A model generated the notes under the pieces. It was not told the origin of the DNA and ran no database searches. It saw nothing but the letters and a program-made list of their open reading frames with translations. The translations under genes and the position numbers were made by a program. This document shows, piece after piece, positions 9,955-24,200 of a DNA stretch of 64,000 bases. Every line of letters begins with the position of its first letter. Within the stretch, counting starts at the first letter, position 1. The DNA is taken from NCBI GenBank assembly GCA_002104945.1, contig MCFH01000006.1, forward strand, positions 1,095,001 through 1,159,000, written 5' to 3'. The stretch comes from Piromyces finnis (taxonomy: Eukaryota > Neocallimastigomycota > Neocallimastigomycetes > Neocallimastigales > Neocallimastigaceae).

Positions 9955-12900
9955 ATGCTTGGTGCCCTCTTAGGAACGTGCCTTCATTTATTTAATAATG
10001 GAGTTTATCAAGGGGGTCTACTCATGCTCATGGTACTGAGAGAGTAGAAAGAATTAAATCCAAGCATTGCGCAATGGATGCTTGGTTAGTCTTTAAGGGA
10101 AAATTATTAGGACTAAGCTCATGGTACTGAGCGATTAAAAAACATTTTATTCATCGAATTTAAGTATTTGATGAATAAGTTGAATGTTTGATACTCAGGT
10201 AAGTTTGTATAGTATTTAATTAGAAGAGTAATACATTTTGTTGCTGTATTTTTTCTTTTATTCATGTATTCATGTAGTACTACTCTTCTCTTGTAAGAAT
10301 CCAATGTAGTCAACTTTAGCATTTGCATTGTATTTTTATATTCATGTAGCTATTGTTGTATTGTTTCTTGTAAGAGACTGATTCACTCTACATCATGTAA
10401 AAATACTATTCACAAGCTTTCTGGTGTCGACATTCTTGATTCAAATTTTTTACCAATTTAAATATTTAATGAAAAGTAAAGTCAAACAATTTTAGTGTCA
10501 AAAAGCGAATCGAATTTACTAACAATAAACCAAAACTAGAATTTTTAAAGAAAATTTACAACTAGAATTCAAAAAAAAAAAAAAAAAGAAACTTTAAACA
10601 AAGCATCGTAACAATTTTTGTACTATCCAGTACTTTTAAGAAGAGAGAGAGAGACAGATTTTTTTCCATATACGTTATATTTGTAATTTTTATTAGTATT
10701 TATTTTATATTCAATTTTTTTAATTAGAATTAATTATCATGTCAGTCCTTTATATTAAAGATAAGAATTATATCAGACGTGGTACCCGGTCTTTGGTATC
10801 CCCTTAGATGATATTCGCTCCTTCTTTATCCGTGGTATTCGATCATGGTCAGTAAATATGCTATGGGAAAAACTCGAGGTTATTCTAGATGATAAATTTA
10901 ATTCAGTTATTAGTGTTAAATATTTTCAGACTTTCAATGATCACTTTTTCTTAGTCAAGGTTCATGGTTCATCAAAAGATTGTATTAAAATCTTACACAT
11001 GTTAAAGAAGAAACTTTCAGTTACCTCAATTTCCTTTTCAGCTCGTAGTAGAAGGAATCACAAATACACTTTTTCCACTCTCAAACGTAAAATTTTAGTT
11101 TCTAATAAACATCAACATTCTATTCAACAATCATTTCAACAATCAGTTCAACAATCTCATCAACAATCCGATCTTCAACAAGATCTTCAACAAGATCTTC
11201 AACAAGTTTCCCATCATGAAAATATTCCAGATCTACAGCAAATACAATTTCAATCTCAACATTCAACAATTAATTCTAATAGCTCTATCAACTCTGATAA
11301 CAGTTCAATAGTTGATAGTTCTTCAGTTTCACAGCCATCTAGTAATAGTTCTACTTATTCCTCTGATGCATCATCCATTAATAACGATGACTTTAATAAT
11401 AATAATAGCAACGATTCTTCCTCATCCAACAAGCCTGATAACTTTTCTTTTTGTCTTAGTTGGAACACCAATGGGTGGAATCACGAAAAGAGAGATAGTA
11501 TTAGCTATTTCACAGCTATTTTCAAACCATTATTTCTATGTTTCCAAGAAACTGGTAATGGTTCTGGATCGAATACAGATTATCCTTGTCGTGTTACTTT
11601 GCGAAACTATAGACACTTTTTCAAGAAAGCTGACGAATCAGTTCCAGGAATGAGAGGTTTATATTTAGGTTTTCACAATTCGTGTCAAGCCTCACTTGAA
11701 AACTTCTCTGGAAAGTATATTATTTCTATTTATACTTTTAGTCTCTGGAATAGATTCAAATGCTCGATTGGTAATGTTTATATGCCTCATAGTCATCACA
11801 ACATCTATGTTGATCATGCAAAGTTAGAAGTTCGCTTGTGGTTACAAACTCATTCATCCCATCCATCGATTCTTGTTGGTGATTTTAATATGTCTAAAGT
11901 AAAATTATCCAACTGGTTATCAACTAATGGATTAGGAGATTGGGAAATTCTTCCGCTTAGAGGGTCGACTATCTCTTGGACTCGAGGTGATCAATCTTCC
12001 GACATTGACCATGCTCTTATCAATTCGAAGATGAAAGATCTTATTCACTCAGGATCATTTATAAATAATTTTTATCCTGTATCAGACCATAAGCCACTTC
12101 TTATTAATGGTAAAATTATTCCTATGGAAGATTTTTCTAATGACTTTAATGTTCCTAAGAAAATTCTGAAATGGAATAGATTAAAATGTATTGAGGAAAA
12201 GGAATCTATTCTCAGTCATAATAAATTCCAAATACTTTCAGCAAAATTCAACGATCCTAATGTTTCTACAGATGAACTTTCCAAAGAGTTTACTTCAACT
12301 GCTTTTTCAATTGCAGACGAGCTCAGTATTACCTCAGCAAATAATGTTATAAAGTCTTCATTTCATATTTCACAACAAATTTTTAATCTTCAAAAAATCA
12401 AAATGAAGTTGTATAAGAGTTTTAAAAAAGAAAGAATTTATGATATAGATGAATTTATTAAAAGAATTAAAATCTACCGTAAGCTCATTGATTACATCCA
12501 CAAAAGATGTAATGAATTTAGGAAACAAGAATATCTTCATTGGATTAAAACAGGATGTGAGTATATGAAGAGTCATAATCCTAAGAAGGCCTGGAAATGG
12601 ATCAAGAAAACTGCAAAAATTGGAAAAGATTCTTTCTTTATTGCTCAACCAATTAAAAATAAAAATGGAGAATTAGTTGTTGCTACGGAAGAACAACTAG
12701 ATGTGTGGCATGATCATTTCGAAAATCTTGCATCAGATCCAAGTGGTGTAAGTCTTGATTTGGAGCATTGGTATGAAGAACCAATGAATAAACGTTTTTC
12801 ACTTCCTATGCTTGATGAGTGGGATATCAACCAAGATATTAGTATTGATGAAGTCAAGTCAGCTATCCTCTCTACTCCAAATTATAAAGCATCAGGTCCG

Positions 12901-15491
12901 GATGGTATTCCAATTGAATTTTACAAAGCATTAATTCCATCAAGTAATGATTCTAATAATGCTACAGTAATAATTCTTCTGGTAATACTACTTCAGATAA
13001 TGATGCTCATGGTTTAAATTTTATTCTTAAATTATTTAACCGTATTTGGGATGGAGATTTCCCCAACTCATGGAATGAATCCAGTATTGTTTCTATTCCT
13101 AAGAAGGGAGATTTGACAGATTGTGATAACTATCGAGGTATATCACTTATCAATAATGGTATTAAGTTGATCTCCAAAATTGTCACCACTAGAATCTCAG
13201 AATATGGTCTAAAGAATAATTTCATTAGACCTGAACAATTTGGTTTTCGAAAAAAGGAAGAAAGTATCAGTCTTTTCATTTCAATCCAAGAAATATGCCG
13301 TAGACGTCAATTAGATAATAAAGAGACATATTTGGCCTTTTTAGATCTCAGGAAAGCATACGATTCAGTCCCAATCGGTAATATTCTCCATAAATTAGAT
13401 TGTTTAGGAATCCGAGGTAAGAGTTTACAATTTATCAAAAATTTATATTTAACATCTAAGGCTAATGTCAAATTAGATGGACAATTCTCGAAATCTTTTG
13501 ATGTGAAGAAAGGAGTCCGTCAAGGTTGCCCACTTTCTCCTATTCTCTTTAATCTCTTTATTAATGATATATTTAAAGAGTGTGAAGATCTAGGAGTCAG
13601 TTTAGGTGACACTCGATGCTGTGGTGGACTTTTTGCAGATGATATAGTTATTTGTGCTCCAACAAGAGGATGCTTAAAAAAGATGCTTAGAAGAGTTAAT
13701 GAATGGGCCTTGTATAATGAAATGGAATTTGGTATCCAGAAATGTTCAACGATGGTGATTCGTCCTGAATCAATAGAAAATCAGAACAAGAGAGATCCAA
13801 CATTTTACTAGCAGGACAACCCATTCCAACTACTGATTGCTATACTTATCTTGGTGTTCCATTTGATAAGAATTTGTCCCTTAAACCAGTAATTAAAGCT
13901 CTTAATAACAAGGTTTTGAAAGGACTTTTCTCAGTCAGTAAATTCTTAAGAAATCCTAATATTCCTATTCCTTTCAAAAAACTAGTACTTAACTCACAAG
14001 TGATTAGCAGAGTTTCATACTTTGCACCATTACTTGGATCCAACAAAGCTAGGTCTAGGATTGCTCAGAAGCATGTTAACAAAGGAATACGATGGGTTGC
14101 CGGAGTTCATAAAGCTGTATCGTTTATATCTTTATACTCTATCTCAAAAGATTTGAATATTCCTCCATTGTCAGCCAAATGTGCATTAGCTCAGGTTAGA
14201 TGTTTTAACAAATGGAAAAACTCAAATTGTATTATCTCACACCTTGTCAATTACATTCCTAAATTTAGAAAATACACGTGGTGCAAATCAAGTAGGACAC
14301 TTGATAAAAAACTAAAGAAGCATGGAGATGTTAAAGCAGTTAAAAACTTTTATTGGAAAGATCTCAAAGGGAATTCAATCAAAGCGCAATATTATGATGA
14401 TAATAAATTTATTGAAACTAAAGATTTTATTAAATTATGTTATGAGTACCCAGAGTTTGCCTATGGCTTCTACTGGCTATTGAAAGCAAGAAGCGGATAC
14501 AAGTTGGATGCTAGAGTTGCCAAAGCTGCCAAATTTGTTGATCCAGTTTGTCCTAACTACTGTCCATGTTGCAAGTGTGGAGATCAAAGTATTAAACATT
14601 GGTTATTAGATTGTCCAACATTTAGAGATATCCGTATTAAACATTATGATTCCATAGTCCAGCTATTAAATTTTTTCAGTCAACGTAATTCCAATAGTCC
14701 TATCAATAATAATGAAATTGATAATATCAGTAGAGATAGAATAACATAATAGTAATAGTAACAATAATAATAACAATAGTAATAATAACAATAGTAATAG
14801 TAACAATAGTAATAATAACAATAGTAGTAATAGAAATAATAATATTAGTAATGATAGCAATAGTGAAGATAATAATTCTAATTTAGATAGTAATTTAGTT
14901 AATGATAGTAATAGTTCTAATAATCCGGTGAATATTAATGTGTATGATTATTCTAGTGTGTGCAGTAAAATATTTAAATTCCTTCTTGGGGGAAGAAGTT
15001 TTAACAATATCAATTACAATTCAAGGGAATGGAAAGAACTTTGTAAGCGTCAGATTCAATCTGGTACTAATGAAGGAACACCATTCTTGACGGTAACCGC
15101 GGAACTTCTAACCAAAATCATGCCTTTTGCTATTGGCCAGCAATGGTCAATGTTCAAAAGGTTTGAAGCAACATCCAAGAGCGTCAATGCTGAAGAAACA
15201 GTAAGACAGGCCAGGAGGGCCAGCGCAACCAATGGAGATCATAATTTTGTTCCATGACAAAATTTTGATCTTTGGCTCGGTGTCCCATTGGAAGTCAAAT
15301 ACAATTATTATACTTTAGTATGATAGTGGCTTTCTTACTTTAATTAAAATTACTAGAATACATTATACCCAATTTTTATTCATTTGTGTTTATTTAAACA
15401 TATTTTTTTTATTTTTATTTTATTTTAATTTTTTATTACATGTATTATAATTTTAATTAAATTAATAATAAAGTTTAAAATATTTGATGCC

Positions 15492-15567
<76 letters not shown>
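9952..15567 (+). mobile_element. LINE copy 3, full length, ORF broken by five 1-nt deletions
   Basis: Starts inside a 5' monomer (ATGCTTGGTGCCCTC, just after the poly(A) of copy 2) and ends in an unusually long poly(A) of 73 bases (15495-15567). Nearly identical to copy 2 along its length, apart from scattered substitutions and single-base indels. Its 5' UTR carries the variant AATAATGGAGTTTATC, shared with copy 5, whereas copies 2 and 4 have AATAAATGTAGTTTCTC. Confidence 0.94.
10739..15257 (+). pseudogene. LINE copy 3 endonuclease/RT ORF with five single-base deletions
   Basis: Starts with the same ATG as copy 2 (10739) but loses one base at each of five points: near 10793 (TCTTATGG became TCTTTGG), near 12966 (ACAGATAAT became ACAGTAAT), near 13808 (TACTTAGC became TACTAGC), and near 14739 and 14747 in the Asn/Ser repeat. 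The open pieces are 10858-13017, 13113-13811, 13874-14749 and 14928-15257. All catalytic boxes remain readable between breaks, including FADD. No stop arises from a base substitution. That fits recent inactivation, or consensus errors in a long repeat, rather than old decay. Confidence 0.9.
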
Positions 15568-15569
<2 letters not shown>

Positions 15570-15794
15570 CATTTATTTAATAAATGTAGTTTCTCAAGGG
15601 GTCTACTCATGCTCATGGTACTGAGAGAGTAGAAAGAATTAAATCCAAGTATTGCGCAATGGATGCTTGGTGCCCTCTTAGGAACGTGCCTTCATTTATT
15701 TAATAAATGTAGTTTCTCAAGGGGGTCTACTCATGCTCATGGTACTGAGAGAGTAGAAAGAATTAAATCCAAGCATTGCGCAATGGATGCTTGG
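15568..15794 (+). repeat. Tandem 5' UTR monomers of LINE copy 4
   Basis: The sequence starting TTCATTTATTTAATAAATGT at 15568 starts again at 15691, a 123-bp period. Units 15568-15670 and 15691-15794 are almost identical (one G missing from a G-run, and AAGTATTGCG against AAGCATTGCG). The linker TGCCCTCTTAGGAACGTGCC (15671-15690) also heads copies 3 and 5, so those copies begin part-way into an upstream monomer. After 15794 the single-copy 5' UTR follows. This is the layout of monomer-type LINE promoters. Confidence 0.88.
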
Positions 15795-16437
15795 TTAGTC
15801 TTTAAGGGAAAATTATTAGGACTAAGCTCATGGTACTGAGCGATTAAAAAACATTTTATTCATCGAATTTAAGTATTTGATGAATAAGTTGAATGTTTGA
15901 TATTCAGGTAAGTTTGTATAGTATTTAATTAGAAGAGTAATACATTTTGTTGCTGTATTTTTTCTTTTATTCATGTATTCATGTAGTACTACTCTTCTCT
16001 TGTAAGAATCCAATGTAGTCAACTTTAGCATTTGCATTGTATTTTTATATTCATGTAGCTATTGTTGTATTGTTTCTTGTAAGAGACTGATTCACTCTAC
16101 ATCATGTAAAAATACTATTCACAAGCTTTCTGGTGTCGACATTCTTGATTCAAATTTTTTACCAATTTAAATATTTAATGAAAAGTAAAGTCAAACAAGT
16201 TTAGTGTCAAAAAGCGAATCGAATTTACTAACAACAAACCAAAACTAGAATTTTTAAAGAAAATTTACAACTAGAATTCAAAAAAAGAAACTTTAAACAA
16301 AGCATCGTAACAATTTTTGTACTATCCAGTACTTTTAAGAAGAGAGAGAGAGACAGATTTTTTTCCATATACGTTATATTTATAATTTTTATTAGTATTT
16401 ATTTTATATTCAATATTTTTAATTAGAATTTATTATC

Positions 16438-19400
16438 ATGTCAGTCCTTTATATTAAAGACAAGAATTATATCAGACGTGGTACCCGGTCTTATGGTATC
16501 CCCTTAGATGATATTCGCTCCTTCTTTATCCGTGGTATTCGATCATGGTCAGTAAATATGCTATGGGAAAAACTCGAGGTTATTCTAGAAGATAAATTTA
16601 ATTCAGTTATTAGTGTTAAATATTTTCAGACTTTCAATGATCACTTTTTCTTAGTCAAGGTTCATGGTTCATCGAAAGATTGTATTAAAATCTTACACAT
16701 GTTAAAGAAGAAACTTTCAGTTACCTCAATTTCCTTTTCAGCTCGTAGTAGAAGGAATCACAAATACACTTTTTCCACTCTCAAACGTAAAATTTTAGTT
16801 TCTAATAAACATCAACATTCTATTCAACAATCATTTCAACAATCAGTTCAACAATCTCATCAACAATCCGATCTTCAACTAGATCTTCAACAAGATCTTC
16901 AACAAGTTTCCCATCATGAAAATATTCCAGATCTACAGCAAACACAATTTCAATCTCAACATTCAACAATTAATTCTAATAGCTCTATCAACTCTGATAA
17001 CAGTTCAATAGTTGATAGTTCTTCAGTTTCACAGCCATCTAGTAATAGTTCTACTTATTCCTCTGATGCATCATCCATTAATAACGATGACTTTAATAAT
17101 AATAATAATAGCAACGATTCTTCCTCATCCAACAAGCCTGATAACTTTTCTTTTTGTCTTAGTTGGAACACCAATGGGTGGAATCACGAAAAGAGAGATA
17201 GTATTAGCTATTTCACAGCTATTTTCAAACCATTATTTTATGTTTCCAAGAAACTGGTAATGGTTCTGGATCGAATACAGATTATCCTTGTCGTGTTACT
17301 TTGCGAAACTATAGACACTTTTTCAAGAAAGCTGACGAATCAGTTCCGGGAATGAGAGGTTTATATTTAGGTTTTCACAATTCATGTCAAGCCTCACTTG
17401 AAAACTTCTCTGGAAAGTATATTATTTCTATTTATACTTTTAGTCTCTGGAATAGATTCAAATGCTCGATTGGAATGTTTATATGCCTCATAGTCATCAC
17501 AACATCTATGTTGATCATGCAAAGTTAGAAGTTCGCTTGTGGTTACAAACTCATTCATCCCATCCATCGATTCTTGTTGGTGATTTTAATATGTCTAAAG
17601 TAAAATTATCCAACTGGTTATCAACTAATGGATTAGGAGATTGGGAAATTCTTCCGCTTAGAGGGTCTACTATCTCTTGGACTCGAGGTGATCAATCTTC
17701 CGACATTGACCATGCTCTTATCAATTCGAAGATGAAAGATCTTATTCACTCAGGATCATTTATAAATAATTTTTATCCTGTATCAGACCATAAGCCACTT
17801 CTTATTAATGGTAAAATTATTCCTATGGAAGATTTTTCTAATGACTTTAATGTTCCTAAGAAAATTCTGAAATGGAATAGATTAAAATGTATTGAGGAAA
17901 AGGAATCTATTCTCAGTCATAATAAATTCCAAATACTTTCAGCAAAATTCAACGATCCTAATGTTTCTACAGATGAACTTTCCAAAGAGTTTACTTCAAC
18001 TGCTTTTTCAATTGCAGACGAGCTCAGTATTACCTCAGCAAATAATGTTATAAAGTCTTCATTTCATATTTCACAACAAATTTTTAATCTTCAAAAAATC
18101 AAAATGAAGTTGTATAAGAGATTTAAAAAAGAAAGAATTTATGATATAGATGAATTTATTAAAAGAATTAAAATCTACCGTAAACTCATTGATTACATCC
18201 ACAAAAGATGTAATGAATTTAGGAAGCAAGAATATCTTCATTGGATTAAAACAGGATGTGAGTATATGAAGAGTCATAATCCTAAGAAGGCCTGGAAATG
18301 GATCAAGAAAACTGCAAAAATTGGAAAAGATTCTTTCTTTATTGCTCAACCAATTAAAAATAAAAATGGAGAATTAGTTGTTGCTACGGAAGAACAACTA
18401 GATGTGTGGCATGATCATTTCGAAAATCTTGCATCAGATCCAAGTGGTGTAAGTCTTGATTTGGAGCATTGGTATGAAGAACCAACGAATAAACGTTTTT
18501 CACTTCCTATGCTTGATGAGTGGGATATCAACCAAGATATTAGTATTGATGAAGTCAAGTCAGCTATCCTCACTACTCCAAATTATAAAGCATCAGGTCC
18601 GGATGGTATTCCAATTGAATTTTACAAAGCATTAGTTCCATCAAGTAATGATTCTAATAATGCTACAGATAATAATTCTTCTGGTAATACTACTTCAGAT
18701 AATGATGCTCATGGTTTAAATTTTATTCTTAAATTATTCAACCGTATTTGGGATGGAGATTTCCCCAACTCATGGAATGAATCCAGTATTGTTTCTATTC
18801 CTAAGAAGGGAGATTTGACAGATTGTGATAACTATCGAGGTATATCACTTATCAATAATGGTATTAAGTTGATTTCCAAAATTGTCACCACTAGAATCTC
18901 AGAATATGGTTTAAAGAATAATTTCATTAGACCTGAACAATTTGGTTTTCGAAAAAAGGAAGAAAGTATTAGTCTTTTCATTTCAATCCAAGAAATATGC
19001 CGTAGACGTCAATTAGATAATAAAGAGACATATTTGGCCTTTTTAGATCTCAGGAAAGCATACGATTCAGTCCCAATCGGTAATATTCTCCATAAATTAG
19101 ATTGTTTAGGAATCCGAGGTAAGAGTCTACAATTTATCAAAAATTTATATTTAACATCTAAGGCTAATGTCAAATTAGATGGACAATTCTCGAAATCTTT
19201 TGATGTGAAGAAAGGAGTCCGTCAAGGTTGCCCTCTTTCTCCTATTCTCTTTAATCTCTTTATTAATGATATATTTAGAGAGTGCGAAGATCTAGGAGTC
19301 AGTTTAGGTGACACTCGATGCTGTGGTGGACTTTTTGCAGATGATATAGTTATTTGTGCTCCAACAAGAGGATGCTTAAAAAAGATGCTTAGAAGAGTTA

Positions 19401-20959
19401 ATGAATGGGCCTTGTATAATGAAATGGAATTTGGTATCCAGAAATGTTCAACGATGGTGATTCGTCCTGAATCAATAGAAAATCAGAACAAGAGAGATCC
19501 AACATTTTACTTAGCAGGACAACCCATTCCAACTACTGATTGTTATACTTATCTTGGTGTTCCATTTGATAAGAATCTGTCCCTTAAACCAGTAATTAAA
19601 GCTCTTAATAACAAGGTTTTGAAAGGGCTTTTCTCAGTCAGTAAATTCTTAAGAAATCCTAATATTCCTATTCCTTTCAAAAAACTAGTACTTAACTCAC
19701 AAGTGATTAGCAGAGTTTCATACTTTGCACCATTACTTGGATCCAACAAAGCTAGGTCTAGGATTGCTCAGAAGCATGTTAACAAAGGAATACGATGGGT
19801 TGCCGGAGTTCATAAAGCTGTATCGTTTATATCTTTATACTCTATTTCAAAAGATTTGAATATTCCTCCATTGTCAGCCAAATGTGCGTTAGCTCAGGTT
19901 AGATGTTTTAACAAATGGAAAAACTCAAATTGTATTATCTCACACCTTGTCAATTACATTCCTAAATTTAGAAAATACACGTGGTGCAAATCAAGTAGGA
20001 CACTTGATAAAAAATTAAAGAAACATGGAGATGTTAAAGCAGTTAAAAACTTTTATTGGAAAGATCTCAAAGGGAATTCAATCAAAGCGCAATATTATGA
20101 TGATAATAAATTTATTGAAACTAAAGATTTTATTAAATTATGTTATGAGTACCCAGAGTTTGCCTATGGCTTCTACTGGCTATTGAAAGCAAGAAGCGGA
20201 TACAAGTTGGATGCTAGAGTTGCCAAAGCTGCCAAATTTGTTGATCCAGTTTGTCCTAACTACTGTCCATGTTGCAAGTGTGGAGATCAAAGTATTAAAC
20301 ATTGGTTATTAGATTGTCCAACATTTAGAGATATCCGTATTAAACATTATGATTCTATAGTCCAGCTATTAAATTTTTTCAGTCAACGTAATTCCAATAG
20401 TCCTATCAATAATAATGAAATTGATAATATCAGTAGAGATAGTAATAACATTAATAGTAATAGTAACAATAGTAGTAATAACAATAGTAATAGTAACAAT
20501 AGTAATAGTAACAATAGTAATAATAACAATAATAGAAATAATAATATTAGTAATGATAGCAATAGTGAAGATAATAATTCTAATTTAGATAGTAATTTAG
20601 TTAATGATAGTAATAGTTCTAATAATCCGGTGAATATTAATGTGTATGATTATTCTAGTGTGTGCAGTAAAATATTTAAATTCCTTCTTGGGGGAAGAAG
20701 TTTTAACAATATTAATTACAATTCAAGGGAATGGAAAGAACTTTGTAAGCGTCAGATTCAATCTGGTACTAACGAAGGAACACCATTCTTGACGGTAACC
20801 GCGGAACTTCTAACCAAAATCATGCCTTTTGCTATTGGCCAGCAATGGTCAATGTTCAAAAGGTTTGAAGCAACATCCAAGAGCGTCAATGCTGAAGAAA
20901 CAGTAAGACAGGCCAGGAGGGCCAGCGCAACCAATGGAGATCATAATTTTGTTCCATGA
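16438..20959 (+). pseudogene. LINE copy 4 endonuclease/RT ORF with two single-base deletions
   Basis: Begins with the conserved ATG (16438). One T is lost in a T-run near 17239 (CATTATTTTTATG became CATTATTTTATG), and one base near 17473 (TTGGTAATG became TTGGAATG). Both fall in the endonuclease domain, after the LSWNTNG box and before GDFN. The second piece stays open from 17462 to 20959 and encodes the rest of the endonuclease, the whole RT, the zinc knuckle and the C-terminus. Apart from the two indels it is essentially copy 2. Confidence 0.9.
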
Positions 20960-21194
20960 CAAAATTTTGATCTTTGGCTCGGTGTCCCATTGGAAGTCAA
21001 ATACAATTATTATACTTTAGTATGATAGTGGCTTTCTTACTTTAATTAAAATTACTAGAATACATTATACCCAATTTTTATTCATTTGTGTTTATTTAAA
21101 CATATTTTTTTTTATTTTTATTTTATTTTAATTTTTTATTACATGTATTATAATTTTAATTAAATTAATAATAAAGTTTAAAATATTTGATGCC

Positions 21195-21254
<60 letters not shown>

Positions 21255-21256
<2 letters not shown>

Positions 21257-24200
21257 AGAAAGAAAAAAAAATAAATCCAATATGCTTGGTGCCCTCTTAG
21301 GAACGTGCCTTCATTTATTTAATAATGGAGTTTATCAAGGGGGTCTACTCATGCTCATGGTACTGAGAGAGTAGAAAGAATTAAATCCAAGCATTGCGCA
21401 ATGGATGCTTGGTTAGTCTTTAAGGGAAAATTATTAGGACTAAGCTCATGGTACTGAGCGATTAAAAAACATTTTATTCATCGAATTTAAGTATTTGATG
21501 AATAAGTTGAATGTTTGATATTCAGGTAAGTTTGTATAGTATTTAATTAGAAGAGTAATACATTTTGTTGCTGTATTTTTTCTTTTATTCATGTATTCAT
21601 GTAGTACTACTCTTCTCTTGTAAGAATCCAATGTAGTCAACTTTAGCATTTGCATTGTATTTTTATATTCATGTAGCTATTGTTGTATTGTTTCTTGTAA
21701 GAGACTGATTCACTCTACATCATGTAAAAATACTATTCACAAGCTTTCTGGTGTCGACATTCTTGATTCAAATTTTTTACCAATTTAAATATTTAATGAA
21801 AAGTAAAGTCAAACAAGTTTAGTGTCAAAAAGCGATTCGAATTTACTAACAACAAACCAAAACTAGAATTTTTAAAGAAAATTTACAACTAGAATTCAAA
21901 AAAAGAAACTTTAAACAAAGCATCGTAACAATTTTTGTACTATCCAGTACTTTTAAGAAGAGAGAGAGAGACAGATTTTTTTTCCATATACGTTATATTT
22001 ATAATTTTTATTAGTATTTATTTTATATTCAATATTTTTTAATTAGAATTATTATCATGTCAGTCCTTTATATTAAAGATAAGAATTATATCAGACGTGG
22101 TACCCGGTCTTATGGTATCCCCTTAGATGATATTCGCTCCTTCTTTATCCGTGGTATTCGATCATGGTCAGTAAATATGCTATGGGAAAAACTCGAGGTT
22201 ATTCTAGAAGATAAATTTAATTCAGTTATTAGTGTTAAATATTTTCAGACTTTCAATGATCACTTTTTCTTAGTCAAGGTTCATGGTTCATCGAAAGATT
22301 GTATTAAAATCTTACACATGTTAAAGAAGAAACTTTCAGTTACCTCAATTTCCTTTTCAGCTCGTAGTAGAAGGAATCACAAATACACTTTTTCCACTCT
22401 CAAACGTAAAATTTTAGTTTCTAATAAACATCAACATTCTATTCAACAATCATTTCAACAATCAGTTCAACAATCTCATCAACAATCCGATCTTCAACTA
22501 GATCTTCAACAAGATCTTCAACAAGTTTCCAATCATGAAAATATTCCAGATCTACAGCAAACACAATTTCAATCTCAACATTCAACAATTAATTCTAATA
22601 GCTCTATCAACTCTGATAACAGTTCAATAGTTGATAGTTCTTCAGTTTCACAGCCATCTAGTAATAGTTCTACTTATTCCTCTGATGCATCATCCATTAA
22701 TAACGATGACTTTAATAATAATAATAATAGCAACGATTCTTCCTCATCCAACAAGCCTGATAACTTTTCTTTTTGTCTTAGTTGGAACACCAATGGGTGG
22801 AATCACGAAAAGAGAGATAGTATTAGCTATTTCACAGCTATTTTCAAACCATTATTTTTATGTTTCCAAGAAACTGGTAATGGTTCTGGATCGAATACAG
22901 ATTATCCTTGTCGTGTTACTTTGCGAAACTATAGACACTTTTTCAAGAAAGCTGACGAATCAGTTCCGGGAATGAGAGGTTTATATTTAGGTTTTCACAA
23001 TTCATGTCAAGCCTCACTTGAAAACTTCTCTGGAAAGTATATTATTTCTATTTATACTTTTAGTCTCTGGAATAGATTCAAATGCTCGATTGGAAATGTT
23101 TATATGCCTCATAGTCATCACAACATCTATGTTGATCATGCAAAGTTAGAAGTTCGCTTGTGGTTACAAACTCATTCATCCCATCCATCGATTCTTGTTG
23201 GTGATTTTAATATGTCTAAAGTAAAATTATCCAACTGGTTATCAACTAATGGATTAGGAGATTGGGAAATTCTTCCGCTTAGAGGGTCTACTATCTCTTG
23301 GACTCGAGGTGATCAATCTTCCGACATTGACCATGCTCTTATCAATTCGAAGATGAAAGATCTTATTCACTCAGGATCATTTATAAATAATTTTTATCCT
23401 GTATCAGACCATAAGCCACTTCTTATTAATGGTAAAATTATTCCTATGGAAGATTTTTCTAATGACTTTAATGTTCCTAAGAAAATTCTGAAATGGAATA
23501 GATTAAAATGTATTGAGGAAAAGGAATCTATTTCAGTCATAATAAATTCCAAATACTTTCAGCAAAATTCAACGATCCTAATGTTTCTACAGATGAACTT
23601 TCCAAAGAGTTTACTTCAACTGCTTTTTCAATTGCAGACGAGCTCAGTATTACTTCAGCAAATAATGTTATAAAGTCTTCATTTCATATTTCACAACAAA
23701 TTTTTAATCTTCAAAAAATCAAAATGAAGTTGTATAAGAGATTTAAAAAAGAAAGAATTTATGATATAGATGAATTTATTAAAAGAATTAAAATCTACCG
23801 TAAGCTCATTGATTACATCCACAAAAAGATGTAATGAATTTAGGAAACAAGAATATCTTCATTGGATTAAAACAGGATGTGAGTATATGAAGAGTCATAA
23901 TCCTAAGAAGGCCTGGAAATGGATCAAGAAAACTGCAAAAATTGGAAAAGATTCTTTCTTTATTGCTCAACCAATTAAAAATAAAAATGGAGAATTAGTT
24001 GTTGCTACGGAAGAACAACTAGATGTGTGGCATGATCATTTCGAAAATCTTGCATCAGACCCAAGTGGTGTAAGTCTTGATTTGGAGCATTGGTATGAGA
24101 ACCAACGAATAAACGTTTTTCACTTCCTATGCTTGATGAGTGGGATATCAACCAAGATATTAGTATTGATGAAGTCAAGTCAGCTATCCTCACTACTCCA

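Larger units (their letters stand above)
15568..21254 (+). mobile_element. LINE copy 4, full length with two 5' monomers
   Basis: Begins directly after the 73-base poly(A) of copy 3 with nearly two tandem copies of the 123-bp 5' monomer, so it is the longest at the 5' end. The 3' end is the standard TGATGCCGTT followed by poly(A) 21198-21254. Sequence is otherwise as copy 2. Confidence 0.94.

Noticed and set aside
14666-14860. Minus-strand open frame of mostly Leu
   Set aside because: Antisense of the Asn/Ser microsatellite in LINE copy 3; no start context or other complexity.
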